Shown one piece after another: positions 41,844 to 50,389 of a stretch of 64,000 nucleotides of DNA. The stretch comes from Streptacidiphilus jeojiense (GTDB taxonomy: Bacteria; Actinomycetota; Actinomycetes; Streptomycetales; Streptomycetaceae): positions 124,001 to 188,000 of the forward strand of contig NZ_JOEH01000003.1 of assembly GCF_000719095.1 (NCBI RefSeq). Reading direction: 5' to 3'. Below the pieces are notes generated by a model. The model ran no database searches, was not told where the DNA came from, and saw only the letters and a program-made list of their open reading frames with translations. Each line of letters starts with the position of its first letter. Within the stretch, counting starts at the first letter, position 1. Position numbers and translations under genes: made by a program.

Positions 41844-43196
41844 ATGTCAGGAACTCAGCCGCTTCGTCAGCCCATCGCCGACGCCGAGCCCGGGCGCCCG
41901 ATGCGCCCGGCCCGCCCGGTGCGCCCGGCCCGGATCGCCGCCGCCGTGCTGGTCGGGACCACCATCGAGTTCTACGACTTCTTCATCTACGGCACCGCCG
42001 CCGCCCTGGTCTTCGGCCGGACCTTCTTCCCGGCGCTGACCCCGGTCAACGGGCTGCTGGCGGCCTTCTCCGTGTACGCGGTCGGCTTCCTCGGCCGTCC
42101 CACCGGCGCCGCCGTGTTCGGGCAGTTGGGCGACCGGGTGGGACGCAGGCGGGTGCTGGTCGTCTCGCTGCTGCTGATGGGCCTGTCGACCACGGCCGTC
42201 GGGCTGCTGCCCGGCTACGCACAGTGGGGTGTCTGGTCCCCGGTCGCCCTCACCGTGCTGCGGTTCCTCCAGGGGGTGGGCCTCGGCGGCGAGTTCGGCG
42301 GCGCGGCGCTGCTGGCGGTCGAGCACGCGGGGGAGGGGCGGCGCGGACGGCTGGCCGGATTCGTCCAGCTCGGGCCCTCGGTCGGGTTCGCCCTGGCCAC
42401 GGGCCTGTTCTGGCTGCTCTCGGTGCTGCTGCCGGAGGACCGGTTCCAGGCCTGGGGATGGCGGCTGCCGTTCGTCGCGTCCATCGCCCTGGTCGGCTTC
42501 GGCCTGCTGGTGCGGCTGGGAGTGGAGGAGACGCCGGCCTTCCTGGCGGACGTCCGGACGCGGGCGACGGCCACCCCGCTGCGGGAGTTGTCGCAGCGTC
42601 ACCTCCGCCCGCTGCTGCTCGGCGCGGGCACGGTGATGGCCGGCTCCGTCCTCTTCTACACCGCCACCACCTGGTGCCTGGCCCGCGCCACCACCGACCT
42701 GCACCTGCCCCGGACCCGGATGCTGGGCCTGCTGCTGATCGCCAACGTCTTCCTGGCCGCCGCGACCTACGCTTCCGCCAGGCTCTCCGACCGCTGGGGC
42801 CGCCGCCGGACGATCCTGGTCGGCACGGTGGCCGGGCTGCTCTGGTCACCCCTGCTGGTCCCGCTGCTGGACACCGCCCGCACCCCGCTGATGCTCGCTG
42901 GACTCACCGGCGCCCTGATCGCCCTGGGCATCTGCCTCGGCCCGGTCCCGGCACTGCTGTCCGAGCTCTTCCCCACCGCGGTCCGCTGCTCCGGCGCGTC
43001 CCTCTCCTACAACCTCGGCGGGCTGGTCGGCGGCGCCGTCGCCCCGCTCGTCGCCACCCGCCTCGCCGCCGCCTTCGGCGCCCCGGCGGTCGGTGCCTAC
43101 CTCGCCGCCACCTGCGCCGTCTCCGCCCTCTGCACCGCAACCCTGCCCGAAACCCGGGACCGATCCCTCACCGAGGCGAGTCCGGAACCGGCCTGA
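41844..43196 (+). CDS. MFS transporter, metabolite:H+ symporter (MHS) type
   Basis: This is a 450-residue, 12-helix major facilitator. 'LVGTTIEFYDFFIYGTAAAL' is the MHS-type helix 1, 'GQLGDRVGRRRVLVVSLLLM' the loop 2-3 MFS motif, 'RFLQGVGLGGEFGGAALLAV' helix 4 and 'ARLSDRWGRRRTILVG' its repeat in the second half. Relatives carry shikimate, proline/betaine or dicarboxylates with protons, and the substrate here is unknown. ATG 41844 has no Shine-Dalgarno sequence, but CACTAT 6 nt upstream suggests a leaderless mRNA. A GTGTGA/TCACAC inverted repeat lies in the promoter. Confidence 0.88.
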   Translation: MSGTQPLRQPIADAEPGRPMRPARPVRPARIAAAVLVGTTIEFYDFFIYGTAAALVFGRTFFPALTPVNGLLAAFSVYAVGFLGRPTGAAVFGQLGDRVGRRRVLVVSLLLMGLSTTAVGLLPGYAQWGVWSPVALTVLRFLQGVGLGGEFGGAALLAVEHAGEGRRGRLAGFVQLGPSVGFALATGLFWLLSVLLPEDRFQAWGWRLPFVASIALVGFGLLVRLGVEETPAFLADVRTRATATPLRELSQRHLRPLLLGAGTVMAGSVLFYTATTWCLARATTDLHLPRTRMLGLLLIANVFLAAATYASARLSDRWGRRRTILVGTVAGLLWSPLLVPLLDTARTPLMLAGLTGALIALGICLGPVPALLSELFPTAVRCSGASLSYNLGGLVGGAVAPLVATRLAAAFGAPAVGAYLAATCAVSALCTATLPETRDRSLTEASPEPA

Positions 43197-43238
43197 GCGC
43201 CGCTACCGTCGGGCCACTGGCCGAGGAACTCATGACCG

Positions 43239-44156
43239 TCACAGCCGACCAGAGTGCTCGTCGCCGTCGCTGAACACGTCGTCCTCGGTGGTCGCCGTGA
43301 GTGAGCGGCGGAACCACTGGTGGAGCAGGTCGAATTCGCTGCAGTCGGCGATGCGCCGACGTCCACGGTCCGACACCTTGATGCCCCGCAGGGTGAGGAC
43401 CTCGAAGATGGCTGCGGCCTGTGCCTCGGCGCGGCCCTCTTCACGGCCCTGTTCACGGCCCTCTTCGCGGATGCGTTGGGAGGTCTGGGAGCGGAAGAAG
43501 TCGAGGTCCACGGTCATCAGGTCCCTCCAGAGGTCGGCGGCGGGGGCGGTGCCCAGACCCAGTTCGGTGAGTTCGGCGAAGATCTGGGCGGTGTCCTCGT
43601 CGATCGTCTTCAGAGCGGTGGCGAGTGCCTTCAGTATGGCAGCGGCGTTCGGATCCCTACCATGTGTGATCACCGAGAACGTCGCCAGGGGGATGTCGGC
43701 GGCGGCCACTGCCGGGTCGGTGATCGCCGGCACATTGTGCGGCCCCAGGACGAGGGGACGTACGGTCAAGGTCTCCCAGCCGGCCACCCCGATGATCACC
43801 GGCTCGGCCGCCCACCGGGCGGTGGCCCGGTCCTGGCAGGTGACCAGGAGCACTGGGGCGAGGCGGTACTTGGCGTACAGGTGGGCCAGGTAGTAGGCCC
43901 AGTTCCCCGGCTTGTCCGGATCCCTCTTGCCCTGGGCCTCCACGGCCAGCAGGTAGCTGACACCGGACGCCGTGTCGATCTGCAGCAGGCTGTCGACCCG
44001 CCGTTCCAGCGGTTGGATCTCGGTGAGGTCGGTGGGCAGGAGCGAGACCGCGATCGGCTCCGGGAACGGGATACCGAGCGCAGCGAAGGTTCGGGCGAAG
44101 ATCCCCGGATCCTCCTGGAAGATCCGGTGCATCGCCTCGTGCGAGGAGCTGACCAT
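43239..44156 (-). CDS. Rpn/YhgA-like protein (PD-(D/E)XK nuclease family transposase-like)
   Basis: This 305-residue protein belongs to a family with many copies per streptomycete genome. The N-terminal ~100 residues contain 'HEAMHRIFQEDPGIFARTFA', 'DLTEIQPLERRVDSLLQIDT' and 'GVSYLLAVEAQGKRDPDK', where D..ExQxK resembles the PD-(D/E)XK active site. 'THGRDPNAAAILKALATAL' follows. A C-terminal stretch of EEGREQGREEGRAEAQ repeats is predicted coiled or basic-acidic. Relatives of the Rpn group cleave DNA and promote recombination, but activity here is inferred. ATG 44156 has no clear ribosome-binding site. Confidence 0.7.
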   Translation of the reverse strand: MVSSSHEAMHRIFQEDPGIFARTFAALGIPFPEPIAVSLLPTDLTEIQPLERRVDSLLQIDTASGVSYLLAVEAQGKRDPDKPGNWAYYLAHLYAKYRLAPVLLVTCQDRATARWAAEPVIIGVAGWETLTVRPLVLGPHNVPAITDPAVAAADIPLATFSVITHGRDPNAAAILKALATALKTIDEDTAQIFAELTELGLGTAPAADLWRDLMTVDLDFFRSQTSQRIREEGREQGREEGRAEAQAAAIFEVLTLRGIKVSDRGRRRIADCSEFDLLHQWFRRSLTATTEDDVFSDGDEHSGRL

Positions 44157-44304
44157 GAGTCGGACGCTAGGGCGGCTCCGGCGTACCCGTCCTGCATATG
44201 CCCAGACCTCACCCGAACGGGTGGACGCGCGCTTCCGACTAGGCTGGAGGGGTCGCAGACGCGTCCGTCCGCGCAGCCCCCAGCCCCGCAGGAGCGCAGC
44301 ACCC

Positions 44305-46122
44305 GTGGCAGTCAATCTCGTAACCGTCGAAAATGTCGTCAAGGTCTACGGCACCCGTGCCGTCCTCGACGGTGTGTCCATCGGCGTCAGCGAAGGCGAC
44401 CGGATCGGCGTCGTCGGCCGCAACGGTGACGGCAAGACCACCCTCACCCGGATCATGGCCAAGCTGGAGGAGGCCGACACCGGCCGGGTCACCCACGTCG
44501 GCGGGCTGCGCGTCGGCGCGCTCACCCAGAGCGACTCGCTCGACCCCGCGGCCACCATCCGCCACGAGGTCATCGGCGACATGGACGACCACCAGTGGGC
44601 CGGCAACGCCAAGATCCGCGACGTGCTCACCGGACTCTTCGGCGGCCTGGACCTCCCCGGCTTCGCCCAGGGCCTGGACACCGTCATCGGCCCGCTCTCC
44701 GGCGGCGAGCGCCGCCGCATCGCGCTGGCCAAGCTGCTCATCGCCGAACCCGACCTGCTGGTCCTGGACGAGCCCACCAACCACCTTGACGTCGAGGGCA
44801 TCGCCTGGCTCGCCGGCCACCTGCGGGTCCGCCGCTCCGCGCTGGTCGTGGTCACCCACGACCGCTGGTTCCTGGACCAGGTCTGCACCCGGATGTGGGA
44901 CGTCCAGGACGGCACCGTCCACGAGTACGAGGGCGGCTACTCCGACTACGTCTTCGCGCGCGCCGAGCGCCAGCGCATCGCCGCCACCGAGGAGACCAAG
45001 CGGCAGAACCTGGTCCGCAAGGAGCTCGCCTGGCTGCGCCGCGGCGCCCCGGCCCGTACCTCCAAGCCGCGCTTCCGGGTCGAGGCGGCGAACGAGCTGA
45101 TCGCCGACGTCCCCGAGCCGCGCGACCGCGCCGAGCTGATGAAGTTCGCCAATTCGCGGCTCGGCAAGACGGTGTTCGAGCTCGAGGACGTCACCGTCCA
45201 GGCCGGACCCAAGGTGCTGCTGGAGCACCTCACCTGGAACCTCGGCCCCGGCGACCGCATCGGCATCCTCGGTGTCAACGGCGCCGGCAAGACCTCGCTG
45301 ATGCGCGCCATGCAGGCGGCCTGGGCCAGCGACGGCGACGTCCAGCCGGTGGCGGGGCGGATCATCGTCGGGAAGACCGTCAAGCTGGCCTACCTGTCCC
45401 AGGAGGTCGCCGAACTCCCGGCGTCGCTGAGGGTGCTGGAGGCGGTCGAGCAGATCCGCGGCCGGGTGGACCTGGGCAAGGGCCGCGAGATGTCGGCCGG
45501 CCAGCTCTGCGAGACCTTCGGCTTCGGCAAGGAGAAGCAGTGGACGCCGGTCGGCGACCTGTCCGGCGGCGAGCGCCGCCGGCTGCAGCTGCTGCGCCTG
45601 CTGATGGACGAGCCCAACGTGCTGTTCATGGACGAACCCACCAACGACCTCGACATCGAGACCCTCAGCCAGCTGGAGGACCTGCTCGACGGCTGGCCCG
45701 GCTCGCTGGTCATCGTCAGCCACGACCGCTACTTCATCGAGCGGACCACGGACCAGGTGTACGCCCTGCTCGGCGACCGGGCCCTGCGGATGCTGCCCAA
45801 GGGCATCGACGAGTACCTGGACCGCAGGCACGCGATGGAGGCCGCGAGCGCCCCGTCGGCCTCCTCCGGTCTGTCCAGCGGCGGTACCTTCGCCACCGCC
45901 CCGAAGAAGACCGGGGACACCCGCGCCGCGAAGAAGGAGCTCCAGCGCCTGGAGCGGCAGATCCAGAAGCTGGACAAGGAGGAGGCCAAGCTGCACGCGC
46001 AGATGGCCGAGCACGCCGCCGACTTCGGCAAGGTCGCCGAGCTGGACTCCAGCCTCCGCGCCCTGAAGGACGAGCGGGACGAGCTGGAACTGGAGTGGCT
46101 GGAACTCGCCGAGGACGTGTGA
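44305..46122 (+). CDS. ABC-F family ATPase (Uup/EttA-like)
   Basis: This is a 605-residue protein with two ABC domains and no membrane segments. Domain 1 has Walker A 'VVGRNGDGKTTLTRI', signature 'LSGGERRRIALAKLL' and Walker B 'LLVLDEPTNHLD'. Domain 2 has 'GVNGAGKTSLMRAM', 'LSGGERRRLQLLRLL' and 'VLFMDEPTNDLD'. The ~80-residue interdomain linker and a C-terminal coiled coil ('KKELQRLERQIQKLDKEEAK') fit Uup-type ABC-F proteins that act on ribosomes. A role in antibiotic ribosome protection is possible but not indicated. GTG 44305 has GGAG upstream. Confidence 0.92.
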   Translation: MAVNLVTVENVVKVYGTRAVLDGVSIGVSEGDRIGVVGRNGDGKTTLTRIMAKLEEADTGRVTHVGGLRVGALTQSDSLDPAATIRHEVIGDMDDHQWAGNAKIRDVLTGLFGGLDLPGFAQGLDTVIGPLSGGERRRIALAKLLIAEPDLLVLDEPTNHLDVEGIAWLAGHLRVRRSALVVVTHDRWFLDQVCTRMWDVQDGTVHEYEGGYSDYVFARAERQRIAATEETKRQNLVRKELAWLRRGAPARTSKPRFRVEAANELIADVPEPRDRAELMKFANSRLGKTVFELEDVTVQAGPKVLLEHLTWNLGPGDRIGILGVNGAGKTSLMRAMQAAWASDGDVQPVAGRIIVGKTVKLAYLSQEVAELPASLRVLEAVEQIRGRVDLGKGREMSAGQLCETFGFGKEKQWTPVGDLSGGERRRLQLLRLLMDEPNVLFMDEPTNDLDIETLSQLEDLLDGWPGSLVIVSHDRYFIERTTDQVYALLGDRALRMLPKGIDEYLDRRHAMEAASAPSASSGLSSGGTFATAPKKTGDTRAAKKELQRLERQIQKLDKEEAKLHAQMAEHAADFGKVAELDSSLRALKDERDELELEWLELAEDV

Positions 46123-46153
46123 GGGCCCGGCCCCGCCCCGTGTCCCGTCCTGC

Positions 46154-46759
46154 TCAGCTGCCGGGCCGGAACGACTTGAAGGCGTTCATCAGGCCCTTGC
46201 GGGGGTCGTCGTCGAGGACGCGGTCGTAGTAGTAGACCGCGGAGAGGGCCAGCAGGGTGCTGACCCGCTCGTCGTGGAGGCGCAGCGAGTAGCGCGGGTG
46301 GCGGGTACCGGCGAGGCGGGCGAACTCGAACCCCTCGGACCCGGGGCCCCGGAACCTGACCCGGTAGGTGAAGAGCATGTCCATGGTCCGCTTCATCGGG
46401 GCCAGGTTCAGCGGGCCGCTGTAGCGGGCCCTGGTGGTCCCGGTGGGGCGTCCGACCAGGGCGGGCAGACCGATCTGCTCGAAGGTCCACCGCTCGCCGC
46501 CGACGACCCGGCTGTCGGTGTGGTCCACCGTGCCCAGGCGGGTCTTGTTCTCGTCCGCGGCCCAGCGCGGGGTCACCCAGCCCTCAAGGACGTCGAGACC
46601 GGGGCCGGAGTGGACGGCCAGGGCGTGGACCGAGGTGAAGACATGGTCCTTGTGCAGCCGGACGACCGGGTCCGGCTGTCCCTCCACGGAGACCTCGAAG
46701 GTCGTGGTGTGCAGGGTGTGCCGACTGGTCAGGGTGAGTTCCCGCAGCGTCCCGATCAC
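46154..46759 (-). CDS. Hypothetical cytoplasmic protein near the type VII locus
   Basis: This 201-residue protein from GTG 46759 starts 'VIGTLRELTLTSRHTLHTTT'. It is predicted mostly beta with a short helical C-terminus ('LLALSAVYYYDRVLDDDPRK', 'GLMNAFKSF'). It has no signal peptide. I do not recognise the family; the beta-rich body and buried C-terminal hydrophobic helix recall tubby/LURP-like folds only loosely. The start is uncertain, because the frame stays open for another 33 codons upstream in a very GC-rich stretch. It is the last of three leftward genes that lie divergent from the WXG100 genes. Confidence 0.55.
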   Translation of the reverse strand: MIGTLRELTLTSRHTLHTTTFEVSVEGQPDPVVRLHKDHVFTSVHALAVHSGPGLDVLEGWVTPRWAADENKTRLGTVDHTDSRVVGGERWTFEQIGLPALVGRPTGTTRARYSGPLNLAPMKRTMDMLFTYRVRFRGPGSEGFEFARLAGTRHPRYSLRLHDERVSTLLALSAVYYYDRVLDDDPRKGLMNAFKSFRPGS

Positions 46760-46874
46760 CGGCGGACCCTGCGGTCGACCGAGCGCGCCCGGTCGGTGAC
46801 GGCGCGCTGCTCCGGGCCCTCGGTGGCGGACCGCCACTCGGCAGCCGCCGCGGCGCACGTCGGGGGAGACATGG

Positions 46875-47492
46875 TCACGACGGCGACGCCGCGCTGGAGG
46901 GGATGGTGGTCGGCCACGTGATGGTGTTCCTGCACGGGGCCTGCGGAGCCACGGCCTTGGCGATCTTCAGGGCGATGTTCGCGTACCCGGGCTGCCAGCC
47001 ACTGGCCGAGGACGTGGAGCCGGAGTCGACCTGTACAGCAGCGTAGGGCCACCCTTGTGCATAAGCCGCGTCCTGGCAGTTGAAGTAGAGCGCGACTCCC
47101 GTGGGGAAGGCCACGACGTTGACCTCGGAGTTCAGTGCGGTGATCCGGTTGCCCGAAATCCCTTTCAGTCTCGCCACGTTGGACGCTTCGGAGAACACCC
47201 ACACGCGGGAGAGCAGGGTTTTTCCGCCTCCTCCATAGATCAAGCAGGCGGAACGTGCCGAGTTGGACAGGCCTGTGACCAATGTGCCGTCGTCACTGCT
47301 GGTCACCTTTTTGCTCGAACCCATCACTGAAGCAGCATCCGCCTGGTTGAGCACGCCCCAGCAAGCCGAATTCGGGAGGCTTGTTGCCACTGAGTCCGAT
47401 TGCCAGGGCTGCCACACGAGTGCCGTCAACCCCACGGCGACCATCGCCGCTGCCAGTGCGATGGCGATGGTGCGACGATGTCCCTTTGCCAC
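46875..47492 (-). CDS. Membrane-anchored extracytoplasmic protein of unknown function
   Basis: This 205-residue protein has an N-terminal signal/anchor ('TIAIALAAAMVAVGLTALVW'), no lipobox, and a mature domain with four Cys ('NSACWGVL', 'SACLIYGGG', 'YFNCQDAAYA', 'QAPCRNTITW'). The pattern is broadly that of small actinobacterial DUF3558-like exported proteins, not a firm match. GTG 47492 shares one base with the stop of the upstream 108-residue gene (TAGTG), so translation is coupled. Adjacent to a type VII secretion-associated cluster, it may function in that system or its cell-envelope setting. Confidence 0.7.
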   Translation of the reverse strand: MAKGHRRTIAIALAAAMVAVGLTALVWQPWQSDSVATSLPNSACWGVLNQADAASVMGSSKKVTSSDDGTLVTGLSNSARSACLIYGGGGKTLLSRVWVFSEASNVARLKGISGNRITALNSEVNVVAFPTGVALYFNCQDAAYAQGWPYAAVQVDSGSTSSASGWQPGYANIALKIAKAVAPQAPCRNTITWPTTIPSSAASPS

Positions 47493-47818
47493 TATGAGTA
47501 GTTCCCATTGACTCGGTCGTCATCCCCGGCTCCGTTCTGGTAGCCGTTCAAGGCCCCAGTCGAAGCGGTGCTGGCGTAGTCGTTGATCTGCTGGGCGCTG
47601 AGGCCGGATCCCTGCAGTGCGTGGGTCACGGCCTTCTGCGCCGCGTCCGATGTCGCCTGCTGAGCCTGGCTGTCGAGGTGGCCGCTCTGTTGGATGCTCT
47701 GCGGGGTCGCATCCGTCTTGTAGCCGGAGGCCAGTGTGTCGATGTACTGCGAAACACCGGACTTGTCGAACATCCATGGATTCAGCGCGCGATCGAGCGC
47801 CAGGTCGTCCCCCGCCAT
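47492..47818 (-). CDS. Small hypothetical protein, coupled to the anchored protein gene
   Basis: This 108-residue helical protein from ATG 47818 ('LDRALNPWMFDKSGVSQYID', 'SQAQQATSDAAQKAVTHALQ', 'GLSAQQINDYASTASTGALN') has no signal peptide or membrane helix. It is rich in Ala, Gln and Ser, as type VII-associated helical proteins often are, but lacks a WxG motif. AGAGG sits 9 nt before the ATG; the longer frame is an improbable Arg-rich extension. It is divergent from the WXG-type genes, with a 331-nt gap between. Confidence 0.6.
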   Translation of the reverse strand: MAGDDLALDRALNPWMFDKSGVSQYIDTLASGYKTDATPQSIQQSGHLDSQAQQATSDAAQKAVTHALQGSGLSAQQINDYASTASTGALNGYQNGAGDDDRVNGNYS

Positions 47819-48035
47819 GCCCGCCAACCTCTCGATCGTTCGTGTGGCTGCCGATGTTAGCGAAGCCCTGCGACGGACGGGTGGGCCGACGAGCGGGTGG
47901 GACGTGAGCCCGTGGTCCCGCTTCCGGGTACCCGGCGCTTCGTGCACCCGGGAACGGGGGAGGTGAGTAAGGACGGGAGTGGCGCGAGCCGACCGAGGAC
48001 GCCCGACGAAGCCGCCGGCGGCGGCGTGCGGAGGG

Positions 48036-48064
48036 GGTCCGGAGTCAACTTCGTGTACTCCGGA
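48036..48064. promoter_or_regulatory. Inverted repeat in the divergent gap of the type VII locus
   Basis: TCCGGAGT (48038-48045) and ACTCCGGA (48057-48064) are perfectly complementary with an 11-nt spacer. They lie in the 331-nt gap 47819-48149 between the leftward small gene and the rightward type VII operon. The rest of the gap shows no gene and no clear promoter. An operator or a short hairpin are both possible. Confidence 0.35.
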
Positions 48065-48149
48065 ACCGCCCCGCACATGAGAGACGTCAGAGCTGTGCGG
48101 TAACTTTGTCATCGATCAGATTGGCATGACGGGTACATGGAGGGGGACC

Positions 48150-48707
48150 ATGACAGCGCCGGACCTGACAACCGAGCTCAGCACGCTCACCACCTTCCGC
48201 GACAGGGTGGACTCACTGCTCACGTCGCTGACCGCCAGCCCTGCGTCGAGCACGTCCATGGGCCGTCAGCAGTTCGACATGAACAGCCTGGGGACAACGG
48301 TCTTCACCGGTGACGGGAAGATGGGTTTCGACGAGGTCATCGACCTCTTCTCGACCTACAGCACCGTGCAGGAGCAGCTGCAGAAGCTCTCCCAGACACT
48401 GACCGACCAGATCAACGCGATGAGCATCACCGTGCAGATCTCCCAGGTCGGCTACAACAATGTCGAAGCCAGCCAGGTCGATACGCTGTGGACGATCCAG
48501 CAGCAGACCGCGGCCGCCGTACCGCCGCCCGGCCAGACCAATCTGACGGTGCAGCAGCAGATCGACATCGCCAACCAGCAGGACGACCGGCCGCCGCACC
48601 CGCACCCGCAGACTGGTGCAACGACGACGCCGAGCAGCAACACCAGCGTGCCGAGCGGTACCAGCGACACGGGCAACGCAGGCAACACGGACAACCGAGG
48701 GCTGTAG
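48150..48707 (+). CDS. Type VII locus protein 1, helical with low-complexity tail
   Basis: This 185-residue protein has a helical first half ('TELSTLTTFRDRVDSLLTSL', 'DLFSTYSTVQEQLQKLSQTL', 'IQQQTAA') like the two-helix ESX-type fold. A Gln/Asp/Pro/Thr/Ser/Gly-rich tail follows. It has no WxG turn, so assignment to the WXG100 superfamily is by size, helicity and context. ATG 48150 has AGGGGGA just upstream and is preferred over ATG 48126. It is the first gene of a rightward series (next start 27 nt on) leading to the WXG100 protein and mycosin. Confidence 0.65.
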   Translation: MTAPDLTTELSTLTTFRDRVDSLLTSLTASPASSTSMGRQQFDMNSLGTTVFTGDGKMGFDEVIDLFSTYSTVQEQLQKLSQTLTDQINAMSITVQISQVGYNNVEASQVDTLWTIQQQTAAAVPPPGQTNLTVQQQIDIANQQDDRPPHPHPQTGATTTPSSNTSVPSGTSDTGNAGNTDNRGL

Positions 48708-48733
48708 GACCAGGGGCAACGGGGAGTAGGGGC

Positions 48734-50347
48734 ATGAGAGACTCAGGTGGCGGTGACTCGTGGTCCGCCAACACCAACTTCGAGCAGTTCACGCACGCTG
48801 ACCTGCTCAAGATGATGGCGGGTGCCAATCCCGCGGCAGTCACCAAGGTCGGCACCACGCTGGCCGAGGCCAGCACGCACATGCAGAGCCTCGCCGACGA
48901 CCTTGCGACGCACATCAACGGGCTGGTCTGGGACGGTGACGCGGGCGACGCCTTCAAGACCTGGGCCCGCCAGGTCGTCTCCGCGACGGACACCCTCGCC
49001 ATCTTCACCAGCAACACCGCGGTGGGGATCAACATGGCGGGCGAGACCCTGAGCAGCACCCAGGTCCCGCCGATCCCGGCGGCCGACCAGGCGACGGTGG
49101 ACGCGTACAAGAAGCAGTTCGGTGCCCAGACGTTCATCGGCACGGACGGCGAGGCCAAGGTCGCCAAGCCGCTGTTCTCCACGAACCCGACGCTCAACAG
49201 CGGGACCGTCAGCCCCGCCATCAGCCACCTGGTCAGCCAGGAGACCGCGTACCAGGCGCAGACCCGCCTCGACGCGGCGCACCAGGAAGCCATCGGCCAG
49301 ATGGAGAAGCTGGGCGGCGCATACGTGGGCGCCCAGTCGACCCTGACGGTGAGCACGATCCCGACGTTCCCGCCGACGCCGGCGGCGCTGATGCCGCCGC
49401 AGGGGAGCGGGATTTATAGTTCGGGGGGCAATCTCGGAGAGGTCAGCAAGGGCTCCACTAGCAGTGGCGTCACCGGCGGTGTGGTAACCACCGCCAGTGG
49501 TACCAAGACCACCAAGAAGAGCACTTCAGGTTCTTCCTCCGGCGATGATCCCGCGCCGAGCACCTTCGAGCCGGTGACGTCCCCCGGGTCCAGTTCTGGC
49601 ACCGGGACGGGTGGCGGTTCCACAGGGGGCAGTGGTTCGACGACACTGCAGGGTGTTGGGGATCCCAACAATCCGTCAGGATCCGGTGGTACCAACACAG
49701 GTGGCGGCGGCGGTACGACGGGCGGTTCCAGCAGCAGCAACGGCGGCACGGGTGGTGGGAACGGCAGCGTCATTGCGCCCCCGCCCGGTGGGGTGAACGG
49801 CGGTACCAACAACGGCAGCCAGGGCCCCGGCGGCGTGACCTCGGGTGGCACGGAACCGGGCGGTTCGAGCAGCACCGGAATCGGTGGCGGTAACAGCCGG
49901 ACGGGAGGCGTGACCGGGGAGCCCGAGACTGGGATCCACGGTGGTGTGCCCACTCCAGTCAGCGCCCGCAGCACCAGTCGCTCGGGTTCAGGCGTGATCG
50001 GTGCAGAGGGAGACGGCGCGGGCATGTCCGCCTCCGCTCTCGGGCGGGGCCGTATCGGCGGTGGTTCGGCAGGCGTCGAGGGTGCGGCGACCGGCGGAGC
50101 AGCGTCCATGGCTGAGAGCGCGGGTTCGAGCACGGCGCGTTCCGGGCTCGGCTCCTCCGCCGCCGGCGAAGGAGCAGCAGCGGCTGCGGCTGAGGGCCAC
50201 GGCAGCGGCATGATGCCGATGGGCGGCGGAGGCATGGGTGGCGCCGCCGGTGGCAAGGGGCGCAGGCGTCAGCGCGCGGCCTACCTCACCGAGGACGAGG
50301 AGACCTGGACCCAGGACGTCCAGGCCAACCCGACAGTGATCCAGTAG
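48734..50347 (+). CDS. WXG100-domain protein with long Gly/Ser-rich region (PPE-like)
   Basis: This is a 537-residue protein. Residues ~20-200 are helical with a WXG-like turn in 'INGLVWDGDAGDAFKTWARQ' and further helices ('YQAQTRLDAAHQEAIGQMEK'). A ~250-residue Gly/Ser/Thr-rich region follows. The end is a short acidic-aromatic signature ('RRQRAAYLTEDEETWTQDVQ', 'ANPTVIQ') seen at the C-termini of actinobacterial type VII-associated proteins. It has no signal peptide, consistent with export by an ESX-type secretion system. GGGGAG precedes the ATG. It lies 42 nt upstream of the mycosin gene. A role as secreted substrate or structural extracellular component is inferred. Confidence 0.75.
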   Translation: MRDSGGGDSWSANTNFEQFTHADLLKMMAGANPAAVTKVGTTLAEASTHMQSLADDLATHINGLVWDGDAGDAFKTWARQVVSATDTLAIFTSNTAVGINMAGETLSSTQVPPIPAADQATVDAYKKQFGAQTFIGTDGEAKVAKPLFSTNPTLNSGTVSPAISHLVSQETAYQAQTRLDAAHQEAIGQMEKLGGAYVGAQSTLTVSTIPTFPPTPAALMPPQGSGIYSSGGNLGEVSKGSTSSGVTGGVVTTASGTKTTKKSTSGSSSGDDPAPSTFEPVTSPGSSSGTGTGGGSTGGSGSTTLQGVGDPNNPSGSGGTNTGGGGGTTGGSSSSNGGTGGGNGSVIAPPPGGVNGGTNNGSQGPGGVTSGGTEPGGSSSTGIGGGNSRTGGVTGEPETGIHGGVPTPVSARSTSRSGSGVIGAEGDGAGMSASALGRGRIGGGSAGVEGAATGGAASMAESAGSSTARSGLGSSAAGEGAAAAAAEGHGSGMMPMGGGGMGGAAGGKGRRRQRAAYLTEDEETWTQDVQANPTVIQ

Positions 50348-50389
50348 GTTCTTGAACGGATGATCGAGCGCGAGGGCAAGGAGAGCACA

